This document shows positions 1-6,488 of a stretch of DNA of 7,325 bases, in pieces. The notes beneath the pieces were generated by a model. The model was not told the DNA's origin. It did no database searches and saw only the letters and a program-made list of their open reading frames with translations. Within the stretch, counting starts at the first letter, position 1. The number at the start of each line of letters is the position of its first letter. A program made the translations under genes and the position numbers. Location: positions 1 to 7,325 of the forward strand of contig DNNJ01000227.1 in the NCBI GenBank assembly GCA_003487955.1. Direction: 5' to 3'. The DNA is from Clostridiales bacterium. GTDB taxonomy: Bacteria > Bacillota > Clostridia > Tissierellales > Sedimentibacteraceae.

Positions 1-222
1 TGGATTTACAGAATGATGGTTGATAATAATTATCAGTCAAAAGGGTATGGCAAAAAAACAATGCAGTTACTGTTGGATAGAATAAAAGAAGATAAAAGCC
101 GCAATAAAATTTTTCTTGGAGTACATAAGGAAAGTTTTGCAGTTGATTTATACAAAAAATTCGGATTTGAATTTAATGGCCAGGTTTTTGGAAGCGAATA
201 TATAATGAGATTGGATTATTAA
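1..222 (+). CDS. GNAT-family N-acetyltransferase, 3' end (5' part lies outside the window)
   Basis: The reading frame is open from the first base, so the gene starts upstream of the window; the ATG pair at 13 and 16 is internal. The 73 visible residues are the C-terminal half of a GNAT fold. Residues read WIYRMMVDNNYQSKGYGKK, where Q-x-x-G-x-G is the acetyl-CoA pyrophosphate-binding motif A. An LYKKFGFEFNG segment follows, the usual motif B and closing strand. The run before motif A and the final VFGSEYIMRLDY resemble spermine/spermidine acetyltransferases of the BltD/PaiA type, which transfer acetyl from acetyl-CoA to polyamines. GNAT substrates cannot be settled from this half, so the family is firm and the polyamine substrate is inference. 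The gene ends with TAA, and no convincing terminator follows it. Confidence 0.85.
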   Translation, partial: WIYRMMVDNNYQSKGYGKKTMQLLLDRIKEDKSRNKIFLGVHKESFAVDLYKKFGFEFNGQVFGSEYIMRLDY

Positions 223-503
223 AGAAATAGCCAGAATTATCCGATATTTTATGTTGATATTAATTATCAATCAAGAAAAACTATTCCTGAAACCTCTAAA
301 CTTTATATTTGTGCCTAAAATTCATCCTACTATAAAAATCGAACCTATTATATGATAGTAATATATCTCTTCCTTTTTAAATAAAAAACTGCTCATCTCT
401 TTCTTTGAAATTTTTAAGAACTTCTTTTCTAAAATTCTCTTGTTTTATAAACGCCTTCTTAGTTAAATAAAAGGCGACTTTTTCATTGGAGAAGGAATTC
501 AGG
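223..503. other. AT-rich intergenic region without a supported gene
   Basis: This region lies between the convergent acetyltransferase and rhodanese genes. I see no ORF with a credible ribosome binding site and no RNA gene. It contains a weak AT-only hairpin (TTGATA 254-259, TATCAA 265-270) and, near its right end, the hairpin at 452-476 that probably terminates the rhodanese gene. A 24-codon minus-strand reading frame (396 to 322) encodes a hydrophobic peptide and was not accepted as a gene. Confidence 0.6.
437..482 (-). terminator. Probable terminator of the rhodanese lipoprotein gene, possibly bidirectional
   Basis: CGCCTT at 452-457 pairs with AAGGCG at 471-476. Read on the minus strand, a further U-G and U-A pair extend the stem to about 8 bp with a 9-nt loop. 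The minus-strand tail is TTTATAAAAC, a poor U-tract. On the plus strand the stem is followed by ACTTTTTC, so it may also stop transcripts from the acetyltransferase side. Its place just past the rhodanese stop codon supports the call. Confidence 0.5.
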
Positions 504-908
504 CTATTTCACTATTTCATATGGCCAGGAGATTATTCCTCCAAAATCATAAACATTTGTATATCCCATTTTGATTAATTGTTTAGATGCTGTGGCACTT
601 CTATTTCCGCTTCTGCAATATACAAGTATTTTTGCATCCTTATCTGTAAGAATTTCTTCAGCTTTAGATGAAATGTCATTTAACGGCAGCAAAACAGAAT
701 TTTCTATATGACCTTCATTGTATTCTTCTTGAGTTCGGACATCTAAAATAATAACATCTTCACTTTCGATTATTTCTTTTGCCTCTTGTGCACTGATTTT
801 TTTATACGCAGTTTCAGTGCCTGTTTGTCCTTTTTCCATTTTTGTACATCCTGTAAACATTATAGTTATTGCAATTACTACAAATAGTATAATCAAAAAC
901 CTCTTCAT
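504..908 (-). CDS. Rhodanese-domain lipoprotein (single-domain sulfurtransferase-like)
   Basis: A 134-residue protein. Residues 1-20 are a lipoprotein signal peptide: MKR, a hydrophobic stretch, then a lipobox ending FTGC with Cys21 as the lipidated residue. The mature protein should therefore be anchored on the outer face of the cytoplasmic membrane. A linker is followed by one rhodanese domain at about 38-134. It has the DVRTQEEYNEGHI motif (about 56-68), the active-site loop CRSGNRS with catalytic Cys98 at 98-104, and the terminal GGIISW motif. The length fits PspE/GlpE-type single-domain rhodaneses, which carry a persulfide on this cysteine and pass sulfur to thiols or cyanide; the true acceptor is unknown. 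The start at 908 has a good ribosome binding site (AAGGAAGG on the minus strand, 916-923). A TATAAT box lies at 937-932 with only a weak -35. The gene diverges from the UPF0251 gene. Confidence 0.9.
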   Translation of the reverse strand: MKRFLIILFVVIAITIMFTGCTKMEKGQTGTETAYKKISAQEAKEIIESEDVIILDVRTQEEYNEGHIENSVLLPLNDISSKAEEILTDKDAKILVYCRSGNRSATASKQLIKMGYTNVYDFGGIISWPYEIVK

Positions 909-1009
909 AATTTTTCCTTCCTTTAAAATTAATTATATAAAAGTATTACCCATTAAGAAAAATTTTAAACAATTCTCACTGTTTACTTTGGGTTTGATGT
1001 TTGGAGTTA

Positions 1010-1037
1010 TTGACATATTTCATAAATTAGATATAAT
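1010..1037 (+). promoter_or_regulatory. SigA-type promoter of the UPF0251 gene
   Basis: A perfect TTGACA at 1010-1015 and a perfect TATAAT at 1032-1037 are separated by 16 bp. A second TATAAT at 1043-1048 lies just downstream. Transcription would start near 1044, giving a leader of about 25 nt before the ATG at 1069. Confidence 0.8.
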
Positions 1038-1050
1038 AAGGTTATAATAT
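1031..1050. promoter_or_regulatory. Imperfect inverted repeat over the -10/+1 region, candidate operator
   Basis: Two 9-bp arms (ATATAATAA and TTATAATAT) flank a central GG at 1040-1041. Eight of nine positions pair symmetrically. The repeat covers the whole -10 box and the expected start point of the UPF0251 promoter, where a bound repressor would block transcription. The arms contain only A and T, so chance symmetry is possible. Autoregulation by the HTH protein is inference. Confidence 0.35.
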
Positions 1051-1068
1051 TGAAATGAGGTGTTTTGA

Positions 1069-1428
1069 ATGCCTAGGCCGAGAAAATGGAGAAAGGTTTG
1101 CTGCTTGCCGGATGTAAACCGTTTCGGACCGCTGGATTCTCCGGTTGAAAAGGAACATGTTGTTATTATGACAGTTGATGAATATGAAACCATAAGATTA
1201 ATAGATTTAGAAGGGCTATCTCAGGAAGAATGTGCAAGTCAAATGCATGTGGCAAGAACAACTGTCCAGGGCATTTATCAGGAAGCTCGGAAGAAAATTG
1301 CAGAATCCTTGGTAAACGGTAAAGTTTTAAGAATAGAAGGCGGAGATTACCAGCTTTGCGACGGTGAAGGCGGGCTCCACAGCGAAAGATGCTGTCATAG
1401 AAACAGGTGCGGCAAAGCTAAAATGTAA
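1069..1428 (+). CDS. UPF0251 (DUF134) family HTH DNA-binding protein
   Basis: A 119-residue protein that opens with the family signature MPRPRKWRKVC. The central part (about 33-85) carries MTVDEYETIRLIDLEGLSQ followed by a sigma-70 region-4-like helix-turn-helix. The recognition helix is around ARTTVQGIYQEARKK (62-76). Seven cysteines are visible (11, 12, 55, 97, 108, 109, 114); the C-terminal CCHRNRC cluster could bind a metal or Fe-S centre, which is inference. Members are predicted DNA-binding proteins, often beside NifB/NifX-like iron-molybdenum-cofactor proteins in anaerobes. No such neighbour is visible here, so its target is unknown. The ATG at 1069 is chosen because GAGGTG (1057-1062) sits 6 nt upstream. 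No terminator separates it from the leuS leader, so some read-through into the T-box is possible. Confidence 0.9.
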   Translation: MPRPRKWRKVCCLPDVNRFGPLDSPVEKEHVVIMTVDEYETIRLIDLEGLSQEECASQMHVARTTVQGIYQEARKKIAESLVNGKVLRIEGGDYQLCDGEGGLHSERCCHRNRCGKAKM

Positions 1429-1445
1429 AGATTTACAAATTGTTA

Positions 1446-1474
1446 TTGCAATACGTTTTTTGTTCTGATATAAT
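1446..1474 (+). promoter_or_regulatory. Promoter of the leuS T-box transcript
   Basis: TTGCAA at 1446-1451 and TATAAT at 1469-1474 are spaced by 17 bp. The -10 is preceded by TGA, making it a TGn-extended box. Transcription should start near 1481, just before Stem I of the T-box leader. It lies about 20 bp after the UPF0251 stop codon. Confidence 0.8.
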
Positions 1475-1490
1475 CGAATGAAAAGTTAAT

Positions 1491-1712
1491 AAAATACTGT
1501 GAATGGAAGTAGTAGGCTATAAACAATTCAAGAGAGCCGCCGGTTGGTGTGAGACGGTATTGCTAAAGAAAGCTGAACTCGTCCATGAGTATTTGAAGCG
1601 AAATTAAAGTAGTTTCAAACGGTAATGCCGTTATAATATTGAGTGAGGCTTAATGCCTAATTTGGGTGGTACCGCGGAATCTTCGTCCCAGCAGGGAGGA
1701 AGATTTATTTTG
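1491..1712 (+). promoter_or_regulatory. T-box riboswitch (leucine, CUC specifier) controlling leuS
   Basis: This untranslated leader senses uncharged tRNA-Leu and decides between termination and read-through. The base of Stem I pairs AAATACT (1492-1498) with AGTATTT (1588-1594), and ATGGA (1503-1507) with TCCAT (1582-1586). The specifier loop has AGTA on the 5' side and GAA (1575-1577) followed by CTC at 1578-1580, a leucine codon, then a purine. The AGAGAG and GGTTGGTG segments of the distal Stem I are at about 1530-1548. A small Stem III (AGGC 1646-1649, GCCT 1655-1658) precedes the T-box GGGTGGTACCGCG (1664-1676). The bulge TGGT (1667-1670) would pair with the ACCA end of tRNA-Leu, which has A as discriminator base. 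The specifier agrees with the enzyme encoded downstream. Confidence 0.95.
1678..1712 (+). terminator. T-box-controlled intrinsic terminator upstream of leuS
   Basis: The left arm at 1678-1689 pairs with the right arm at 1694-1705 around an AGCA loop. The stem is 12 bp with a single G-G mismatch (1685/1698). A U-rich tail follows at 1704-1712. The left arm begins directly after the T-box sequence, so forming the tRNA-stabilised antiterminator competes with this stem. Read-through then reaches the leuS ribosome binding site GGAGG at 1722-1726. Confidence 0.88.
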
Positions 1713-1733
1713 TAAAAATTTGGAGGCAAAAAA

Positions 1734-4145
1734 ATGAAATCATATAATCCGCAAGTCATTGAAAAAAAATGGCAGGAAATATGGAAACAGAATGAAACAT
1801 TTAAAGCGAAAGATAATACAGACCAGAAGAAATTTTATGGTCTTGTGGAATTTCCATATCCATCGGGAGTAGGACTGCATGTGGGACACATACGTGCATA
1901 TACTTCTCTTGAGGTAATATCAAGAAAAAGAAGATTGGAAGGATACAATGTATTGTTTCCAATTGGCTGGGATGCTTTTGGTCTTCCCACGGAAAACTAT
2001 GCAATGCAGACAGGAAAACATCCAAGACAGGTTACGGATGACAATATCAAGGTTTTTACTGCACAGCTTAATGCTGCAGGATATTCATTTGACTGGTCAA
2101 GAAGCGTTGATACAACAGATCCTGAGTATTATAAATGGACTCAATGGATATTTGTGCAATTATTTAAGCATGGTTTGGCTTACAAGGATAAAACATATGT
2201 AAACTTCTGCAACAGCTGTAAGGTTGTTCTTGCAAATGAGGATTCACAAAACGGCATATGTGACCGTTGCGGCAGCCAGGTAGTGCAGATGGAAAAAGAT
2301 GTATGGTTCTTGAGAATCAGAGACTATGCAGATAAGCTCTTAGACGGGCTGAATGAAGTTGATTATTTACCTCGTATAAGACTTGAACAGGAAAACTGGA
2401 TAGGGCGTTCTTATGGTGCTGAGGTTGATTTTAAATTAAAGGATACAGAGGACAATTTAAGAGTATTTACAACAAGACCTGATACTTTGTATGGGGTTAC
2501 ATTTATGGTAATGGCTCCTGAGCATCCTTTTATTAAAAAGTATGAAAATATAATCAGCAATATGGATGAAATTAAAGAATACCAGGAAGAATCAAAAAAG
2601 AAAACCGAATTTGAAAGAGTGCAGTTAGCTAAGAGTAAGACGGGAGTAGAAGTAAAAGGATTGACTGTTATTAATCCCGTTAATGGAGAAGAAGTGCCTA
2701 TTTGGGTTGCTGACTATGTTATGATGGGGTATGGAACAGGTGCTATTATGGGTGTTCCCGGTCATGACCAAAGGGACTGGGATTTTGCAAAAAAATACAA
2801 TATTCCCATAATTGAAGTAATCGGCGGAGGAAATGTTGAAGAAGAAGCATTTACCGATGTAGAAGACGGAATACTGGTGAATTCGGGCATGATTAACGGT
2901 TTGAGGGTTAAGGATGCAATTGAGAAGATAACTGATTATTTGGCAGAAAATAATTTAGGAGAAAGAAAAGTAAATTATAAGATGAAGGATTGGGCCTTCA
3001 ACAGACAGAGATACTGGGGAGAGCCGATTCCTATTATTCATTGTCCTCATTGCGGCATGGTTCCTGTGCCGGAAGAGGAGCTTCCGTTATTATTGCCTGA
3101 AGTTGAAAATTATCGTCCTGCTGAAACGGGAGAATCACCGCTTGCGAATATTCCGGAATGGGTAAATGTAAAATGTCCGGTATGCGGTGAAGATGCAAAA
3201 AGAGAAACTGATACTATGCCTCAATGGGCAGGCTCATCATGGTACTTCTTAAGATATATAGACCCCCACAATAATGAAGCAATAGCATCAAAAGAGAAAT
3301 TTGATTACTGGGGTCCTGTTGATTGGTACAACGGAGGAATGGAGCATGTTACGAGACACTTGATTTATTCAAGATTCTGGCACAGGTTCCTGTATGACAT
3401 AGGTGCTGTGCCATTTAAAGAACCATATGCGAAGCGTACGGCTCAAGGTTTAATCCTTGGTGCAGACGGAGAAAAAATGTCCAAATCAAGAGGAAATGTA
3501 GTAAATCCCAACGATATAATAGATGAATACGGTGCTGATACTTTAAGAACTTACATTATGTTTATCGGAGACTATGAAAAATATGCCATATGGAACGATG
3601 CAAGCGTAAAGGGATGTAAAAGGTTTTTAGACAGAACTTGGAAAATGCAGGAGATTTTAAATGATGAAAAAGGATATTCCGAAAAGCATTTAACTCTTAT
3701 GCATAAAACAATTAAAAAAGTAAGCGAAGATTTTGAAGCTATGAAATTTAACACTGCAATTGCTGCAATGATGAGCTTTGTAAATGAAATTTATAACGAT
3801 GGATACATTACATGTGACGAATTAAAAACATTTATTACATTGCTTTATCCCGTAGCTCCGCATATAGCTGAAGAAATATGGCAGGAGCAAGGTTTTGAAG
3901 TCATGTTAAATCAGGCAGAATGGCCGGCTTGGGATGAGGAAAAAACAGTTGAGGATGTTATAGAGCTTCCTGTACAGATAAGCGGCAAGGTAAGAGGGAA
4001 AATAGAATTACCAAAGGATGCGGATGTAAATACAGCAAGAAAATTAGCTGAAGTTGATGAAAATATTTCAAAATATTTAGAAGGAAAAACAACCGTAAAA
4101 GAAATATATGTACCCGGGAAAATATTCAATATAGTTGTAAAATAA
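1734..4145 (+). CDS. leuS: Leucyl-tRNA synthetase
   Basis: Class Ia synthetase that attaches leucine to tRNA-Leu in the cytoplasm using ATP. It has 803 residues, the usual length in Bacillota. The Rossmann catalytic core has the HIGH motif as HVGH (49-52) after PYPSG, and the KMSKS loop intact at 581-585. Two Cys4 zinc-type clusters are visible: C159/C162/C176/C179 and C437/C440/C481/C484. The CP1 editing domain (about 220-410) keeps the threonine-rich TTRPDTLYG (246-254), with Thr251 matching the E. coli Thr252 specificity residue. It also keeps GHDQRD with Asp345, which binds the amino group of the mischarged amino acid, so editing should be functional. The anticodon-binding helical region (about 635-745) and the small C-terminal domain starting VQISGKVRGK complete the protein. 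GGAGG at 1722-1726 supports the ATG. Regulation is by the T-box upstream; a hairpin follows the gene. Confidence 0.98.
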   Translation: MKSYNPQVIEKKWQEIWKQNETFKAKDNTDQKKFYGLVEFPYPSGVGLHVGHIRAYTSLEVISRKRRLEGYNVLFPIGWDAFGLPTENYAMQTGKHPRQVTDDNIKVFTAQLNAAGYSFDWSRSVDTTDPEYYKWTQWIFVQLFKHGLAYKDKTYVNFCNSCKVVLANEDSQNGICDRCGSQVVQMEKDVWFLRIRDYADKLLDGLNEVDYLPRIRLEQENWIGRSYGAEVDFKLKDTEDNLRVFTTRPDTLYGVTFMVMAPEHPFIKKYENIISNMDEIKEYQEESKKKTEFERVQLAKSKTGVEVKGLTVINPVNGEEVPIWVADYVMMGYGTGAIMGVPGHDQRDWDFAKKYNIPIIEVIGGGNVEEEAFTDVEDGILVNSGMINGLRVKDAIEKITDYLAENNLGERKVNYKMKDWAFNRQRYWGEPIPIIHCPHCGMVPVPEEELPLLLPEVENYRPAETGESPLANIPEWVNVKCPVCGEDAKRETDTMPQWAGSSWYFLRYIDPHNNEAIASKEKFDYWGPVDWYNGGMEHVTRHLIYSRFWHRFLYDIGAVPFKEPYAKRTAQGLILGADGEKMSKSRGNVVNPNDIIDEYGADTLRTYIMFIGDYEKYAIWNDASVKGCKRFLDRTWKMQEILNDEKGYSEKHLTLMHKTIKKVSEDFEAMKFNTAIAAMMSFVNEIYNDGYITCDELKTFITLLYPVAPHIAEEIWQEQGFEVMLNQAEWPAWDEEKTVEDVIELPVQISGKVRGKIELPKDADVNTARKLAEVDENISKYLEGKTTVKEIYVPGKIFNIVVK

Positions 4146-4170
4146 GATTAATAATGAATACAATTAATGA

Positions 4171-4202
4171 AGCAAAGACTTGGGTCTTTGCTCTTATGTT
4201 TT
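4171..4202 (+). terminator. Terminator of leuS
   Basis: AGCAAAGAC (4171-4179) pairs perfectly over 9 bp with GTCTTTGCT (4184-4192) around a TTGG loop. It begins 25 nt after the leuS stop. The tail CTTATGTTTTC is only moderately U-rich, so termination may be incomplete. Confidence 0.75.
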
Positions 4203-4208
4203 CATTGT

Positions 4209-4229
4209 ATCGGTGTGAAGCAAACCGAT
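4209..4229 (+). repeat. Short hairpin between leuS and proB
   Basis: ATCGGT (4209-4214) and ACCGAT (4224-4229) form a 6-bp stem with a 9-nt loop, followed by TTAGGCGG. It has no U-tract and so is not a terminator by itself. It is the middle one of three hairpins in this spacer. Function unknown. Confidence 0.4.
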
Positions 4230-4256
4230 TTAGGCGGCTTGTACTTATGATATAAC

Positions 4257-4294
4257 AAATACAGACCTTTAGAGCGGAGTCTGTATTTTCTGTT
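4257..4294 (+). terminator. Second hairpin terminator upstream of proB
   Basis: AAATACAGAC (4257-4266) and GTCTGTATTT (4279-4288) form a perfect 10-bp stem with a 12-nt loop, followed by TCTGTT. It lies upstream of the proB promoter, so it would stop read-through from leuS rather than attenuate proB. The near-symmetric A/T flanks mean it could also work on the minus strand. Confidence 0.6.
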
Positions 4295-4309
4295 CAAATA
4301 TAATTCTGC

Positions 4310-4337
4310 TTGTAATTTACAAATTTATTGATATAAT
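4310..4337 (+). promoter_or_regulatory. proBA promoter, with a palindrome over the -35
   Basis: TTGTAA (4310-4315) is a fair -35. TATAAT at 4332-4337, preceded by TGA, is a TGn-extended -10; the spacer is 16 bp. The leader would be about 25 nt. A perfect 13-bp palindrome, TTGTAA-T-TTACAA (4310-4322), covers the -35 and is a candidate operator. No T-box or other proline-sensing leader fits between this start point and proB. Confidence 0.7.
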
Positions 4338-4368
4338 GGTATAAAAATAAGTAAAGGGATGTTATAAA

Positions 4369-5169
4369 ATGACTGTTGAGAAAATGAAAAATGCTAAAAG
4401 AATTGTTTTTAAGGTAGGAACTTCAACTCTTACATATAGTACCGGAAAACTTAATATAAGAAATATGGACAAATTAGCAAAAATATTAAGTGATTTGAAC
4501 AATCAGGGCAAAGAAGTAATTCTTGTTACTTCAGGAGCAATAACTGCCGGGGTATCTAAGCTTAGACTGAAAGAAAGACCAAAATCTGTTATTGAAAAAC
4601 AAGCCTGTGCTTCGGTAGGTCAATGTGATATTATGTACATTTACGACAAGTTCTTTTCTGAATACAACAGTATAGTTTCACAAATGCTCCTGACAAAAAA
4701 TGTTATGGAAGAAGAAGAATTAAAAACAAATATGATAAATACCCTTGAAACATTGATTTCTTATAAGGTAATACCTATAATTAATGAAAATGACACCATT
4801 GCTGTAGATGAAATTATTTACGGAGATAACGATACATTGTCAGCTATGACTGCAAAGATGGCAAATGCAGACGTACTGATTATTTTAACTGATATGGATG
4901 GACTTTATGATGATAATCCTCAAACCAATCCAAATGCTAAATTAATACCTGTGGTAAATGAAATTACCCCTGATATAGAAAAATTAGGAGGGAAGGCAGG
5001 CAGTAAGTTTGGCACCGGAGGAATGGCAACAAAAATATCTGCAGCTAAAATTGCTGTGGAAAGCGGCATTGATATGGTCATAATAAACGGTTCAAAGCCG
5101 GAGCTTATTTATGACGTTTTGGATAACAAGCAGGTTGGAACATTGTTTGCGGCAAAGGAGAAGATGTGA
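4369..5169 (+). CDS. proB: Glutamate 5-kinase, short form without PUA domain
   Basis: First step of proline synthesis from glutamate: ATP-dependent phosphorylation of the gamma-carboxylate to gamma-glutamyl phosphate, in the cytoplasm. The 266 residues form a complete amino-acid-kinase domain. Visible motifs are KVGTST (15-20), VTSGAI (53-58), NENDT (139-143, substrate binding), GDND (152-155), TDMDGLY (174-180) and KFGTGGMATK (213-222, nucleotide binding). The C-terminal PUA domain of the roughly 367-residue E. coli type is absent; the protein ends shortly after the kinase fold, as is common in Bacillota. It is not a truncation, because the stop overlaps the proA start naturally. AAAGGGA at 4353-4359 is the ribosome binding site. 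The unstable product is passed to ProA, encoded immediately downstream. Family members are usually feedback-inhibited by proline; whether this one is cannot be read from sequence alone. Confidence 0.96.
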   Translation: MTVEKMKNAKRIVFKVGTSTLTYSTGKLNIRNMDKLAKILSDLNNQGKEVILVTSGAITAGVSKLRLKERPKSVIEKQACASVGQCDIMYIYDKFFSEYNSIVSQMLLTKNVMEEEELKTNMINTLETLISYKVIPIINENDTIAVDEIIYGDNDTLSAMTAKMANADVLIILTDMDGLYDDNPQTNPNAKLIPVVNEITPDIEKLGGKAGSKFGTGGMATKISAAKIAVESGIDMVIINGSKPELIYDVLDNKQVGTLFAAKEKM

Positions 5170-6413
5170 TGAATGAATTAAAAATTAAAGGAAAAAATGC
5201 TAAGGATGCATCTTATGAGTTGATGAATATGTCAACTAAAATTAAAAATAACGCCTTGAAAATAATTTCTGACAATTTAGAAAAGCATTCAACCGAAATA
5301 ATTGAAGCTAACAAAATTGATATTAAAAACTCAAGGGAAAAGGGCATAAGCGAAACCATGATTGACAGGCTTATGCTGAATGAAGAAAGAATCAAGGGAA
5401 TTGCTGCCGGAGTACGACAAATTATTGACCTTGAGGACCCTGTCGGCGAAGTATTGTCCATGAAAAAAAGACCCAACGGACTTATTATAGGACAGAAAAG
5501 AGTGCCTATAGGAGTAATAGGAATTATTTATGAATCAAGACCTAACGTTACCGTAGATGCTGCAGTATTGTGCTTAAAATCATCCAATGCCGTTATATTA
5601 AGAGGTTCATCAGACGCAATTAATTCCAATAAAGAACTGGTTAGAATTATGAAACTTTCTTTAAAAGAAACCGGTATCAATGAGGGTGCAATTGAGCTTA
5701 TAGAAGACACTTCAAGGGAAACTGCTGTAGAATTCATGAAACTAAATGATTATATAGATGTTTTGATTCCAAGAGGCGGCGCAGGATTAATTAACGCGGC
5801 GGTATGCAATGCAACGGTTCCGGTTATAAAAACGGGAATAGGGAATTGTCATGTGTTTGTAGATGAATCAGCTGATATGAATAAGGCTTTGGACATATTA
5901 GTGAATGCTAAAACATCTCGACCTTCGGTTTGCAACGCATGTGAAAGCCTTTTGGTTCATAAAAATATCAGGGAAAAGCTTCTGCCTGCTGCAATTAAAA
6001 GGCTAAAGGAAAATAATGTTGAAGTTAGGGGCTGTCCCGAAAGTGCAAAAATCAGCAATGATGTAATTTTAGCTGCGGAAGAAGATTTCGGCAAGGAATA
6101 CTTGGATTATATAATATCCGTTAAGGTTGTAGACAGTGTGGATGAAGCTGTCAAACATATTAACAAATACGGTACAGGACATTCTGAAGCAATAGTGACG
6201 GAAAATTATACAAATGCTCAAAAATTTTTAGATGAAGTTGATGCAGCTGCTGTTTATGTTAATGCATCTACCAGATTTACCGATGGAGCTGAGTTTGGTT
6301 TTGGAGCTGAAATAGGAATCAGCACTCAAAAAATTCATGCAAGAGGCCCCATGGGATTAAAAGAACTCACTACTACGAAATATATTGTTTACGGAAACGG
6401 GCAAATAAGATAG
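5169..6413 (+). CDS. proA: Gamma-glutamyl phosphate reductase (glutamate-5-semialdehyde dehydrogenase)
   Basis: Second step of proline synthesis: NADPH-dependent reduction of gamma-glutamyl phosphate to glutamate-5-semialdehyde, which cyclises to pyrroline-5-carboxylate. At 414 residues it has the normal family length and an aldehyde-dehydrogenase-like fold. Recognisable segments are GVIGIIYESRPNVTVDAA, LRGSSDA, the PRGGAGLI stretch, the active-site RPSVCNACESLLVH with catalytic Cys255 (codon 5931-5933), and the C-terminal GFGAEIGIST and HARGPMGL. I chose the ATG at 5169, which overlaps the proB stop by one base (TGATG) and sits 8 nt after AGGAG (5156-5160). A GTG at 5166 would add one residue but is only 5 nt from that site. 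The overlap indicates translational coupling with proB. The gene ends in TAG without a clear hairpin terminator. ProC, the last enzyme, is not in the window. Confidence 0.97.
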   Translation: MNELKIKGKNAKDASYELMNMSTKIKNNALKIISDNLEKHSTEIIEANKIDIKNSREKGISETMIDRLMLNEERIKGIAAGVRQIIDLEDPVGEVLSMKKRPNGLIIGQKRVPIGVIGIIYESRPNVTVDAAVLCLKSSNAVILRGSSDAINSNKELVRIMKLSLKETGINEGAIELIEDTSRETAVEFMKLNDYIDVLIPRGGAGLINAAVCNATVPVIKTGIGNCHVFVDESADMNKALDILVNAKTSRPSVCNACESLLVHKNIREKLLPAAIKRLKENNVEVRGCPESAKISNDVILAAEEDFGKEYLDYIISVKVVDSVDEAVKHINKYGTGHSEAIVTENYTNAQKFLDEVDAAAVYVNASTRFTDGAEFGFGAEIGISTQKIHARGPMGLKELTTTKYIVYGNGQIR

Positions 6414-6488
6414 CTCATCAATATATCCTGATTTGGAGAAAATTGTTTATCTTTATCATATAATAAACTTACCTTCTTATAAAGGAAA

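Noticed and set aside
13..18. ATG pair as the true start of the acetyltransferase gene
   Set aside because: The frame is open to the window edge with family-like residues before it, and a GNAT domain needs about 80 more N-terminal residues.
254..270. TTGATA/TATCAA hairpin as a terminator for the acetyltransferase
   Set aside because: A 6-bp, mostly A/T stem with no T tract after it.
817..1047. Plus-strand 76-codon ORF across the rhodanese 5' end and the divergent intergenic region
   Set aside because: It is largely antisense to the lipoprotein signal region, has no ribosome binding site, and overlaps the UPF0251 promoter. The hydrophobic residues arise from the antisense reading.
1801..2202. 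ORFs in other frames inside the 5' part of leuS (minus 1801-2025, plus 1948-2202)
   Set aside because: They lie wholly within the well-supported LeuRS catalytic core, have no ribosome binding sites, and their translations look like no protein family.
3572..4129. Minus-strand ORFs opposite the 3' part of leuS
   Set aside because: Antisense shadows of the anticodon-binding and C-terminal domains, without promoters or ribosome binding sites.
4295..4368. A proline T-box or other riboswitch before proB
   Set aside because: The promoter leaves only about 25 nt of leader, and there is no GGTGGTACCGCG-like T-box sequence in this region.
5166..5168. GTG as the proA start
   Set aside because: Only 5 nt from AGGAG, whereas the ATG at 5169 has 8 nt spacing and the standard TGATG stop-start overlap.
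5213..5737. Minus-strand ORFs opposite proA
   Set aside because: Serine- and isoleucine-rich translations typical of antisense reading through a real gene.
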